Shown here: positions 48,547-60,050 of the stretch, piece after piece
Layout: each line of letters starts with the position of its first letter
Position numbering within the stretch: the first letter of the stretch is position 1
From: Nymphaea colorata
Lineage: Eukaryota > Streptophyta > Magnoliopsida > Nymphaeales > Nymphaeaceae
Assembly (NCBI RefSeq): GCF_008831285.2
Contig: NC_045141.1
Location: 21,668,742-21,732,741 of the forward strand
DNA length: 64,000 nt
Direction: 5' to 3'
The notes under the pieces: model-generated
Databases searched by the model: none
What the model saw: the letters and a program-made list of their open reading frames with translations, nothing else
What the model was told of the DNA's origin: nothing
Made by a program: the position numbers and the translations under genes

Positions 48547-49515
48547 CTTTCGTGGATCTAATAATCAGCTCTTGCATGGCTGCAGAATTTTATTTTCCTC
48601 TAATTTTAGCACTTCTGTTTTCTTTTCTCCATGTGTTGTGCATTTCATGTTTCTATCTCTTAATTTGTTGAAACCAATATTGTCTAAGATCTTAAAAACA
48701 TGCCTGCAGCATTTTTCTGAGATGAATTTTCTTTGATACATGGATATTACTGTGGGTGTTGGCAAAATTTTTGTTATGTTATCAACGGGAGTATGCGATG
48801 TTTACAAAATGGAGTACCACTGTTAACTTCTTTAAACTTTTCGACCCGAAAGGTTAAGTACATAACTTAGTGGCTTATCACTTTTTTTTTTGGTACGTGT
48901 CCTTCGATCAATCCACACTGTGTCCATCCATTCAAGTAAGTACTTTTGTTGGCAGGGAGTGCTTGAAGAAATGGAAAACGAAATGAAAAATCAGGCGCTT
49001 TCAGGGAAAGGTGCTTTCTCAAATTTGCTTCCAAATCTGAGTTCCTGGTTTGTGTAAAGTTTGGCTTTTATGATCTATGGATTGCTCAAGGGTTGTTAAT
49101 TCTGACTGCAACTGTTGTTATCTTATAGATTTCTGCTGTGAGAAACTGTCAAAGGCTCGACATTTTTTCGATGAATTGTTAAAACCTTTAAATTGTTGAA
49201 TGCGAGGGTCAGTTAGAAACCAAGAATTTAGGCTGTTTGTCTCTGACTCCATCTATCATTGATCTGCAAAGGGAATTGCTTTTGCATGGTTTATCTTCTT
49301 CATCTACGAATCAGTTTCATGCTATGGGTAGGTGTTCTAATTTTTTTCGGATTTGTAGGTCATGAATGAAGAGTGGGAGAAGTATTTAGCAGGAAGGATA
49401 GAGTTGCATGGATTAAGAACACAAAGCAAAGGAAGAAAGAACCGGCAGGGTTTGGCATATTAAATGGGACAGTCCCAGCAGGGCTAATCCAATGGAAACT
49501 ACTGAAACTGGTAAC
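48547..49515 (+). pseudogene. UVH1: UVH1 fragment, unit 2
   Basis: It matches UVH1 13644-14105 and 14673-15179 with the same 567-bp gap and the same join as in unit 1. Units 1 and 2 therefore share one deletion event and were copied afterwards. Confidence 0.93.
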
Positions 49516-49589
49516 CCTAAAAGTTCGAGATCGCATTTTTTGTGCCGAATAAGTACACTGGATCAAACTGGTAAGTGGTAACCCTAAAA

Positions 49590-50545
49590 GTTCGTATTTG
49601 GATGATTAAAAAAAAAGACTTAGAATTGATTTCGAAATTGCATTAACGTAAAGTCTAATCATGACGCTTCTCAACTTATTCACAAAAAAAATTGTATTTT
49701 GATCATGTCCATAAACACATAAATTATTTTCAACAAGTCAGTAAAAATATTAACTTTCTTAAAACTAAATTTTCTCATCCAAATACCCTTTTTTTTTTTT
49801 GGGTGTGAGTGGTTCATCTTTTACCAAAAGAGGGGCAACTGCCTTTCCCTTTACTCATCACTTTTAGGGTCATAGAAGACTTATTATTATTAAACGCGCA
49901 TGCATATTTAGAAAATATTCATACAAGTGCTCAACTTTACACAAAATTATATTCATGTGGAGCCTCGATTTGAGTAAATTCAAAGACTTCCTCTTTTCCC
50001 GTGTCTCTCTTTCTCTGCACATGCAATATATACTTTTGCAGATGTATATATGTATTTATAGGGAGAGAGAGAGAAAAAAAAGTCAACATAATTTCTTGCT
50101 AATAGGTATATTTTAACTTCTCTAATAGGTATATTTTAACTTCTCATACTGTGTTGTCAATTTTAATTTTCATACTGGTGGGGAAAGCAGTTTAAGCCCG
50201 CGGCAGGGAATTGGTGTCAACAGTTGATTTATCTTCAAATATTTGATTGTTTGTATATATATTGGTGTTTCTAAAGACATTGAAGCTGTTGAATTAGTAC
50301 CCAAAATTTTTAGCTCTGCAAGTCGTTTAACATAACTTGCTTGGTCTTTGTGATAACTTGCTTGGACTTTGTGCTGCTCACATTAATGGGCAGTTGCCTG
50401 ACAAATAAATCACATTTGAGATAGAGTTAAGAACTATGACTGCTCTTTATTAGTATTTAATGGTTTTACCTTTTTGGAGGGCCCTCATCCTTTTGGCTTC
50501 AACTGGGAATGGCATAGACGAGACCAGCTTAGAAGCATTATGTGA
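49590..50545. repeat. Copy of the UVH1-DAHP synthase intergenic DNA, unit 2
   Basis: Blocks match 20992-23050 of the parent and 43150-44215 of unit 1, with additional gaps. A 24-bp direct repeat around TAGGTATATTTTAACTTCTC (50105 and 50129) is private to this copy. Confidence 0.8.
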
Positions 50546-50548
50546 AAA

Positions 50549-51185
50549 TATATCAGGAAAGAGTGATGCTGTTAAGTGAGAAGGAATGAGATGTGGTGTT
50601 GGGGACAATCACAATTCCTTGAGAGTTGATGATTAGTCAGATTGAGGGGACGTGCACATTCCTGAAACTTCATTTGCTGAAAGGGAGAGTTGAGTGGGCT
50701 GATGCGATGCGAAAGGCAAGCTATTATGGACCAGAGGATGTATCGACTGCAGGTTTCTTTCCACAGAAAGGTGAGCAGGGTCAAGGTCGGAGAGCATATT
50801 GGGACATTGAAGAGGACCGACTGCAGATGCTAAGTGCAGCAATGAGTGAGGGTGGATTTTCTGCACCATGTTGAACTCCAGCCTCGCAAACTCATGCTGC
50901 ACTTGGCATCTGCAGTCGGTCCTCTCCAATGTCTCAGTATGCTCTCCAACCTTGACCCTGCTCACCTTTGTGGAAGGAAACCTGCAGTCGACACATCCTC
51001 TGGTCCATAACTGCTTGCCTTTCGGATCGCATCAGCCCACTCAACTCTCCCTTTCAGCAAATGAAGTTTCAGGAATGTGCACGTCCCCTCAATCTGACTA
51101 ATCATCAACTCTCAAGGAATTGTGATTGTCCCCAACACGACATCTCATTCCTTCTCACTTAACAGCATCACTCTTTCCTGATATA
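50549..51185. repeat. Foldback element, unit 2 copy, both arms complete
   Basis: The arms are about 290-300 bases each and run from ATATATCAGGAAAGAGTGAT on the left to its complement ending near 51185. They meet in a loop around 50860-50885. This is the most complete member and gives the true ends of the family. No protein frame is credible. Confidence 0.88.
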
Positions 51186-52526
51186 TTTTCACCCTACCCA
51201 TTTAAAAGTCTTTCCTTATCAAGAATTCTTCTCTTACGACGCAATGAGACTATTTAATATGACAGATAGACACCTCCAAGAGCAAAAGTTGCCTTCACCA
51301 CAGAGAAAGGTGAAGGGTTTAGACTTTGAGTTTAATTGAGATTGAAAACAAACCAGTCTCATTTTTTTGTTAGTTTTCTTTTCTTCTTGTTCGTTTAGTC
51401 CTTCTGCGAGAGATCTGGTTAGTTTTAAGCTTAGTTTTACTTTAATCGTGAATTACGGTTACAAATAGAATGCAATAAGGATAGCATGAGTAGAAAAAGA
51501 TTTCGAAAACAAAATCCCATCTAACTCTATACAAAACGAAGGACAGAGTTATGAGGTTCACCGGCTCAATCCTTCAGTTCAGCCACGGGTCCAGGATAGG
51601 CAATCTACAAGATGGACATTCAAACGGAAATACAATATCAGAAAGCAAACTGAATCAAACGTTGATGTGAGCACCTTAAATGCGATGTGAGCACATTGCC
51701 GCCCGATGTAATATGTTATGCCTCTTGAGTCGAGTCATATATACATTTGAGGAAAACGTTGACAAGCTGTCGCTTGTTAAAACAAAAAACATTAGTGTTG
51801 ATGCGGCAAAGGTATCGTCGGTGTAGATAGTCTTTTCTTTTCTTTTAAGACCTGCCAGGAAGACCAGCCTACATCCTTCAAGTTGAAAGAGAATAGTGTA
51901 TGCTTACTGGAACAAAGTAGGTATCCCTAATTTGCCAATTAGGAAAATTTTGAAGAAATATCGGTTATTGGATGTATTGTATGGGATGGACGATTTTAGT
52001 GTGTGTGTCTTGAGCCCACTTATGGGCTTCATTCTTCTTCATCAAACATCTACTCGACTTTGATACCAAGTTAAAAATTGAAGAAGAAGCAAAACAAATA
52101 AAAACAAACAATGAAAAGATTTTTTTCATTAGACGTGCATGGTTTTTCACTAAGGAGGCCACCATGAGCCATGATTACACAATGCATAGAACAAGCTTAA
52201 ATAGTTGAAGTTCTTATAATCTTGGTAACGATAAACATGAGAAACTAAATCTGATTTTTGTAGAAAGATTTTTTTCCCCTTTATCATTAATTTTGATTGA
52301 TCTTGCTGAGATATTTTCCTTGAATTTTTGTAGAACGGTTGCCTTTGAACGTTATCATTAACACTATAATCTTGGCGACGATAAACATAAGAAACTAAAT
52401 TGGAAACTAAATCTGATTTTTGTGAAAAGATTTTTTTTTTCCTTTATCATTAATTTTGATTGATCTTGCTGTGATTCTTTCCTTAAATCTCTCTAAAATA
52501 TTGTCTTTCAACCTTATCGTTAACAG

Positions 52527-52904
52527 AATGAGACAAGGGTAGCAGAGGAGCAAGCATGACAACCCATAAGAGACTTGCTAAAGTATGCATGGAGGAGGCT
52601 AAACAAGGTGCAACTCTCGGCACAGCAGCAGCATCAACAAAATGCCTTCTCTCGTTCCTTCATGAACGTGGCTCTGAACATTGTGAGGGTCTCTCAGTGC
52701 ATGTACAATTATGAAGATGGCGTTGGTGTCTTGGAACATGAGTCCATGGACTTTGCCGAGTCCATGGACTTTGTGAGGGTCTCTCAGTGCATCTACTCTC
52801 TCTTTGCCGAGCCTAAGCAAACCACTAGTCACTATTTCCCACTTTCAACCATGTTGGTGCCCATTAACCGAATCCTACTTAAAATGTTATGTACCATCAT
52901 GTAA
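52527..52904 (+). pseudogene. Terpene synthase C-terminal exon fragment, unit 3
   Basis: The structure is the same as in unit 2, including the early TGA and the duplicated VRVSQC.Y segment. Units 2 and 3 are therefore closer to each other here than to unit 1. The open frame from 52575 to 52904 runs past the old stop into 3' DNA and is not a credible protein. Confidence 0.75.
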
Positions 52905-53744
52905 TAAAATGGGTACATTAAGACATTAAATTCAGTACCCTCTCTCTCTCTCTCTCTCATGTATGCACACAATCATAATTTGTCTGCGTATGTGCTTCCA
53001 ATTTCACCTTTATTATCATTAGAACTGTTTGGATTTAGATGGATTGTGTTCTTGTTTGATAACTTGAACCAAAAACTAATTCAGTAAAAATGCAGATATT
53101 GTACAAATGGGTCTAGGTTTGTATATGAAAGGCAAAAAAAATTAACAAAGCATATATATACATAACGACCACTTATTATTTTAACTAAAACTTTATTAAT
53201 TTTATGTTTTACATTATGGAAATCAACACAAAAGTGAGTTTTATAAGCTTAAAATGATGTTATTGACTCTTAAGATCTTATTTCTACATTGCAACGCCAC
53301 TTTAGGTAGATTTTTATTGTTTTGATGACCAAGATTCATGTCTACATTTTGTACGAAAAGGGCATGGAATGTTAAAGAGGCAACATGCTGTTTATAATCA
53401 TTTTTTGCAAGAGACCTTTTGGATCCCCCAAACACTAACTTCCATAATTCATGTTTAAAGAAAACAAAAAGTGCCTCTCCAGAAGAACCTCAGAGGTGCA
53501 AAAAGCAATAGGAGAGACAACTCCTTCATCGCTACGCATGTCAAAGATGCAATTCAACGGAAAAAAATAAATGCAGATGGCAAATCCTCTAATAATTAAA
53601 ATAATTTTACAGATCTAGATAATTCTGAAGCTACAATTACATAATACTCTCCCTTTAGCATATGTGTAGAAAAAAATGATCTAAACCACCCACCGGCTGC
53701 CTGTGACCAGACACCTCCTTCTCCACTACCACCACCACCAAGGT

Positions 53745-54390
53745 TCATGGCGAGGCTCCCCACAAGACCTCAGAAATAATGGTAGCAGCCACAGTGTCGG
53801 AGTCTACCGACTCTCTCACCCTCTTCAACATTTCCAGCTTGAAGGCCCTCTTCTCCCTCTACATCAGCTCCTGCCCCACCTCCAACTGTATAGCAAACTT
53901 AGCCACGCACCCATCAAATGGGTTCTGCTCCAACCACCCCTCCTCCTCCTCCTTCATAGAAGGGGACCCTCCATCGCCACCATCTCCACAAGGAGTGGAG
54001 AAATCCTACATTTCTTCACCACTTGCACTGCCCAGCTCTTTCTCTTCACCATGCCTGCGAAATTTTGACCTCTGCAAGAGCACCAGATCCTCCTCCATCA
54101 TGGCCTCGATTGCCTCCTTTTTGCCAAAGTACTTAATCTCCAAAATACAATCCAAAGCAGACGATTTCAACCCCTGGTCTTCTGAATCCAAGGCCTTTAT
54201 GATCTTGGGGTCCCTGCTTTGATGGATCTAATCGACAAAGGGGCTTTTAATGGCAATGATCAAGCTAAAGAAGACCCTGAGGCCATCGGCGGAGCCCAAT
54301 TGCACCAAGATTGTAGCCATTAGGCTCATCACCACTTAACCCACAAACACGTCCTTGTTGATCCTTTTCCCATGCCTCCTTTTACCGTCT
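53745..54390 (-). pseudogene. ARM-repeat protein gene fragment, longest copy
   Basis: Reading the minus strand from about 54330: [16 protein letters not shown], an armadillo-like helix stretch, an in-frame stop near 54228, then KSSALDCILEIKYFGKKEAI, EEDLVLLQRSK, PSMKEEEEGW, FDGCVAKFAIQL, REKRAFKLEMLKRVRES and EVLWG. Further stops and small shifts break it. The extra upstream part strengthens the ARM-repeat assignment made for units 1 and 2. Confidence 0.65.
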
Positions 54391-54395
54391 TGAGA

Positions 54396-55990
54396 AGTCC
54401 CATATAAATATATTTTTAGATTTTTTTTAGGTTAAATCGATTGAGAAGATAGTCAAAAATTGTAATTGTTTCATAATTTAAAAGGAGCATGAGAAATTAA
54501 CATATCTGCATTTTAAATGCACCTAAAAGGTCCTTTCACAAATTTATAGATCCAATATAAAACATGAGGGAAATTGGTAGATTACATGCCGCCAGGTTAG
54601 GATAAAAACCAGACCCTCTAATTTTTTGCTAAAATAAAATCATCATAATTTGTTTATGAAAACTAATTTGATATAAAACATGTTTTATTTTTAATTGTTT
54701 TTACAAACAATGAAGTTTTTTCCATGGTTAAAATTTGGATGTTATGTTAGCCATTCAGTTTTATGTTTTATCAATACATGATTAAATTCAAAAAATAGTT
54801 AACTTAATCTGAGTTTATTCATGAGACCATAGCAATAAGTAAGTTTAGATCACAAAAAGGAAAAGTACTCTAATCATTGCATTTAAGCAGTCTCGTTTTT
54901 ATCCCTAACCTAGTAATATAGGACATAAAAATTGCTTATGTAGTTACCTAACTAATTTTAATATTAATAAAAATAACTAATTTGAATAGTTAAAAAAGAA
55001 TTAGTAATCCTATATTGTATAATTATAGAGGCCAATGAAAATCAGTCAACATACAACTTGTTGATATATATGTTATTTTAATAGAATTTTCCATCAACCC
55101 AACTAATTTTAGCATAACCTTGGCCTTAAAATCAATATTAAAATACATTAATTTATTTGTAAAACTCATAAAATCTAAAAATAGGCAATATGAGCCGATT
55201 CCTAGCCGAACAACAGTACTACTTGACAAAAAGTTTATCCCGGTTGACAAATCCAAAATTTATGTGTATGGTTTTAATAATATCAAGAGGTGAGGCGTGT
55301 TTTCTGTTATTTTAACTTTTTATGTGTTGTTCACCAAGACCGACTATTGCACAATTAAAATATCTCACAGCAACGACGTGATCGATATACCTCACCTTGT
55401 GGTTAAATATTTTTTAACATATTGTTTTAAAAGAATTAACATAAATTTTAATTGACTGAATTTACTGAGTCAATTAAAAGACGCCATTTACTTGGTTGAC
55501 TCTTGGACAATTCTTACGCATTTCATCAGTAAATCAACTTTGTATTTGCCTTCTTTTACAGAAAGTAAAAAGAACTAGTGATCAAGCTTCCTAGCAGTTG
55601 ATCAGGCCTTGATCACTTCAAGAATCTTTTAGCAACATGCTTATAATTTGTTGATGGCATTTGAATCATGTTAGTAATGTGAAAATGGTAGTTATTATAG
55701 TCATAGACTATGTTACCAGGGTGTGGCAGGAGAGAACACGCACCCGCGTCTATGCGACGCAGGTTCGGGTGCGACCCAAATTCGCACCCAAGCCGCACCA
55801 CATTAATTTGAGTTTATTTTTTTGGTTTTTTTTAATAAATTTGATATTATTAATATATTATAATAATAAATTAATAATAATAATAAATATGTTTGCCACA
55901 CCGTCACACCTAAATTTTTGAGATGTGCCAGGCCAACACCCGCCTGCATCTTGGTGACATAGGTCATAGATCTAGTTACTGACCAGTCGT
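54396..55990. other. AT-rich intergenic DNA
   Basis: No gene is recognised. At 55735-55800 there are CACCCGCGTC/GGTTCGGGTGCG/CGCACCCAAG words resembling those beside the TA tract in UVH1 intron 6. They are followed by AT-rich DNA (55800-55890), which suggests a dispersed element. Confidence 0.4.
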
Positions 55991-55996
55991 GTCTGG

Positions 55997-57234
55997 TTTA
56001 AACAGGAGCTACATAGAGATGGAGAAGATGCTGAAGATAGGATCTATAGGGAAGGGGAGCCACCCATTTTCCATGACGGGTCTAGCATGGGAGTGTACTC
56101 GTTCGAGGGCCATTTCATCCAAGAGATGGACAAGCAGAGGCTGCCCTTTATCACCATTGATCCAGAGCAGGCCTTGCTCGACTTCCTCCCTTTCAGTGTT
56201 CAAAGAATGAGAAGGTTTGTCGCATCCAAGGCCGGCGTTGTGGATCTTCATCGAATGTGAGCAGTTATCAGTGACTACATCCAAATCATAGCAAACAAGT
56301 ACCCATGTTGGAACAGCACAAATGGTGCAGATCATTTCATGGCCGCCTGCCATGACTGGGTGAGTAAAAATCTCCACCACTTTCCTTCAGTTTTTCTTTA
56401 CTTCTTCACGCATTATTCCAAGCCATTGAGAAAAGCACATTTGCACCTGCCATTATTGCTCACGTAAACAGTGATTGGAAGCAGTAAGTTTGCATGTGCT
56501 AATTCCAATGCTACATTCTGCAAACTATAAAATATTAATATCAAAATCATCCTTCAGTCATGCACTTAATTTAGTTTTAATGACTAACCACTGCATCCTT
56601 GTCATTGCACTCGTGGTGGTGAAAAGGAGGTTAACAATCCACCACCCAAAAAAGAGGCCCAAAGGTACCCTCGATTCTCCATACCTTCAGGGTTCTAGAC
56701 TTCTTTAACATCACCGACGGTAATGGTGCCCCCTTCAACTTAGATACAGTGTCACATCACTTATAACACAAACGAGAATCAAAATAGAAACGTACCTTTC
56801 ACATGCCCTTAACTCGACCAACTATGTCCTATCTTATAATGCAATTTAATTGCACTCTTGAGGCAATAAATTTTTAACTAAGATTCGCTTAAGTTGTACG
56901 ATCAATAGAACAACACAGGACCTCATCCCTCCATAAAGACATTGATAAAGTAGATTTGCGCCCTCACAGAGTCACCAGCACGAGCATAGTCTCCACCTAA
57001 CCGGGCTACTAAAATCCACTCATTAATTAATGTTGATCTCAATGAATTCATCCTAAAATCACTTTTCCCAATGGGTATTATGGTTTCCTAACATAAAAGT
57101 ATGAGTTGTCCATCCATTTTTCTAGAGCAGGCCAAGGAAGGCATTGCGTGCACATTCAGATTCAGCTATTATTTCAATAGTATAGTGGCCTATGGCTGAT
57201 TCAAATCAGTTGTCCAACATGAACATAATATGAC

Positions 57235-57280
<46 letters not shown>

Positions 57281-57968
57281 GGTGCATGTTGAACTTATTA
57301 TCTTGAATACATTTTATATATCAAGTCGATATCAATATGAATTGGGCTATTTCTGGTCATGTTTAGGCACTGTATGTCCCTATAAAGCAAGAGCTCGTCG
57401 AAAGTTTGATCAGGGTGTTGTGCAGTGCCAACATCTCAGAAGGCTTCAATCCAAGAAAGGACGCGCCACTCCTAGAATTCTACTTCAGGTTTCGTCTCTG
57501 AAGAGCCTTCAGAACCACAACTCCACCTTCCTCGAAAAGGATGTTAGCATTTGTTGCCAAAGGCAACCATGGCTCCATCAGAAAGTTCCTCTTCAAACAG
57601 TGGGATGGCAACGACCCCCAAATTCAAATCTTTCAACGCTTGTCTAGAGGCCAAAGCTATAAGGAGCACATGATGAAGCCAAGTAATGCCTCTGCCCAAG
57701 TGTGTATGAAGTTGCCAGTGCAGGCTCTGAATCCATACTAGCTGGTTGCGTGCCGGTGCCGATTTTTGATGGCTACGTGCTCCCCTTCAGTGATGTTCTA
57801 GATTAGTCTCATTTTTCAGTTCAAAAGATACATGAACTTAAAGAGATTGTAACTAACATTCCTGAACATTCATACTTAAAGTTGCAAGCAAATGTTATGA
57901 TGGTTCAGGTTTGATGTCGTACATATGTTGTTTCATTCTATATGGATCACCAGACTTAATGTGAGGTT
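55997..57968 (+). pseudogene. Exostosin-like (GT47) glycosyltransferase pseudogene
   Basis: Pieces in order match plant exostosin-type glycosyltransferases of the Golgi, which build wall polysaccharides. YIEMEKMLKI is followed by a frameshift near 56036. EGHFIQEMDKQRLPF, DPEQALLDFLPFSV, then YPCWNSTNGADHF and CHDW precede a GT splice site at 56360. After an intron containing a TA tract, exon 2 from 57367 gives [55 protein letters not shown] and KIHELKEIVTNIPEHSYLKLQ. HMLFHSIWITRLNVR ends near 57968. It has stops at 56258-56260 and 57499-57501, a stop at 57804-57806 where the family has Trp, a frameshift near 57700 and a small deletion near 57900. It is clearly dead. Confidence 0.85.
57235..57279. 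repeat. (TA)n microsatellite in the GT47 pseudogene intron
   Basis: TA tract with single interruptions. Confidence 0.9.
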
Positions 57969-58261
57969 ATATTCTTCACTTGTTTGTCTATTCTCTATTG
58001 TTAGCATTCCCTTCCAACACCGAAAAGCAAATCAAACGTACCTCATCAGTTCCACCATTGAGACTTTCTTGGGAAAGGCATAGTGATTCACCTGAATTAA
58101 ATAATAATAGCAGTATTAGTATGTTAAATGAACGGCAATGCAAGAAGCAACATGATTCATTCCTTTTTATCAAGAACATGACATAAAATATGGCTTTCTT
58201 CCATTAAAAATAAACTATTTAAGTTTAGGATTTGCATGCTACCGTTGACCTAAAGCAGCAA

Positions 58262-58335
58262 CTCTAGATCCTCGAATGTTTGGAAAAGCTGTCAAGAGCT
58301 CTAGATCCTCGAATGTTTGGAAAAGCTGTCAAGAG
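58262..58335. repeat. 37-bp direct tandem duplication
   Basis: The block starting CTCTAGATCCTCGAATGTTT occurs twice without spacer and without differences. Confidence 0.95.
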
Positions 58336-58569
58336 CTAAAATAACTAATCTGATCACTTGCCCTAAACTCTCAACTCGATGATGGGTGGAAGAAAAGTGG
58401 ATCCCTAGCAGTCATCGGCAGAGGGAGCCACCGTGGTTGTGGGAGGAAGAAGGGGAGAGGAAGGAAGAACAAGAGAGGGACATAGAGAGAGAAGAGGGAA
58501 GATTTGGGTGACTTGATTGCATATCAAATGGTTCAGGTTTGATGTATATTAAACCTATAGTCATCGTTC

Positions 58570-58634
58570 AATATATATATATATATATATATAAGAGGGT
58601 GGTGGGGAGAGAGGCAGAGAAAAAGGAAGATTTT

Positions 58635-58700
<66 letters not shown>
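58570..58700. repeat. Cluster of (TA)n and (GT)n microsatellites
   Basis: A short TA tract (about 58570-58592), a GA-rich gap, a longer TA tract (about 58638-58668) and a GT tract (about 58669-58700) follow each other. Confidence 0.95.
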
Positions 58701-58704
<4 letters not shown>

Positions 58705-59589
58705 CTTATGTAATTATATAAACATTAGAAACATGATGGAAAGTTTTAGAATTAGCTGAACATTACATTAAGCCCCAAATGGGCGCAACTTAGAGACCGA
58801 TTGCAAAGTTCAGTTCCGCAACATTCAGAAACCTTCCAAAAACCCAATGGCTGTAACTCAGCACGCAGTATACATCTGATCCAATAATTAATTTTACAGA
58901 CAGAAACCAAGTGAAAAATAAAAAAGAGGAGAGATGATCGACTTCATGAGGAAAGAACAGTAATGTGCGGAGATGTTACCAAATGTTATGAGGAAAGCAA
59001 AACCTTTTTTTTTTCTAGCAGCTTCTATTATATTGGAGAAACCTTAATTTGGAAACTATTTAGTGGAAGCCAACGGAAGAAGGGACCAAAAGCCTCCCCT
59101 ATTTCTTCCGCTCCAAGGTGCAGAGCAGCTTTGGGATTTGGGTGATCTCATGGTACACCGATCAACTAGATACCGATGTTAATTTTTCCGATTTGGATTG
59201 GATATCATATCAACATGTTCTAAAAAAAGACGTAGAAAAGAAATTAATATCTTATTACGAAGTTGGATCAAATTCGGACCTAAGAAATGACATCCGATTG
59301 TATTCAAATTTAGATTTGGATATATAAATACCCGATTGGATTTGAATTCAGATTCAGATTTGAGCATGAGTTAGTTTTAAATAAATATCACATATTCAAT
59401 GCTCTTATATTTTGAAATCAGCTAGTCTCGGTTCAAAATTTGGATTCGAACATGAATACAAAATCAGATTAGGATCATATTTGGATAGTGAAATTTGACT
59501 TCAATTTGGATATAACTTTTCTTTGTTCGTATTTGAATCTGAATATGTGAATATCTGAACAAGCATATACGGTATGTTCGAATCGAATC
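58701..59589. other. Intergenic DNA with degenerate GATTTGGATT words
   Basis: No gene is seen. From about 59180 to 59580 the DNA repeats variants of GATTTGGATT/TTCGGATATC. It lies directly 3' of the SINE on the opposite strand and may be part of the same or another retroelement tail. Confidence 0.4.
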
Positions 59590-59722
59590 TGATCTATCAA
59601 CAGCTCTACAACTAGAGTACCTCGTTGTCACTGTTTGCAGTCTAGAGAAATAGAGCTTGTAGGAATCGAACCGAAGGTCAGGTACTCTCGCCGTCCTGCT
59701 AGCCCAACCATGAGATGCCCCT
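59590..59722 (-). mobile_element. tRNA-derived SINE
   Basis: On the minus strand the element opens GGGGCATCTCATGG. It has a box A-like TGGGCTAGCAGG (complement of 59695-59706, 11 of 12 to consensus) and an exact box B GGTTCGATTCC (complement of 59662-59672) at normal internal-promoter spacing. The DNA does not fold as a full tRNA, so a SINE head is the better call. The 3' end is approximate and no target duplication was found. Confidence 0.6.
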
Positions 59723-59910
59723 CGGGGCAAATTTGACAAGTGTTTAGAGATCCATTATGAATAAAAAGTTATTGTACTAAGTCTAATGGTGGCCTTCATG
59801 TGTAAAGAAATTGCTCAATGCAGGCTCCCCTTTCCCTCTGGCCCTGTGCCCCATATTTTGGGATGGATTTATGAGACCATAACAAAGTGTTACCATTGCA
59901 AAACTGCTCC

Positions 59911-60050
59911 TTAAGAGTTGTATAACATTAACAATTTGTTACTGATCCATGAATCTATCATAAAGAACCAAATTGTTATACGAATCTTCTTCTTTACGGT
60001 AGATTCATGGAGTAGTAACAAACTGTTTTGATTGTCAAACGACCTCTTAA
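59911..60050. mobile_element. Small MITE with long inverted arms
   Basis: The left side TTAAGAG, then ATTTGTTACTGATCCATGAA, mirrors the right side, whose complement reads TTAAGAGGTCG, then GTTTGTTACTACTCCATGAA. The whole 140 bp folds on itself. TTA/TAA at both ends fits a 3-bp duplication, as in Tourist or Stowaway MITEs. Confidence 0.6.

Larger units (their letters stand above)
46551..52143. repeat. Chimeric array, unit 2
   Basis: The unit has the same order of parts as unit 1, in the same orientation. It lacks most of the intergenic copy after about 50545 but keeps both full arms of the foldback. Neither unit can be derived from the other by deletion alone, so both descend from a longer ancestor. 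Confidence 0.85.
52144..54395. repeat. Chimeric array, unit 3 (truncated, without UVH1 DNA)
   Basis: It has the terpene synthase exon, the spacer and the ARM fragment. At CTCCTTT (54114-54120), where units 1 and 2 switch to UVH1 DNA, this unit continues into further ARM-gene sequence. It thus shows the state before the UVH1 join. Confidence 0.85.
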
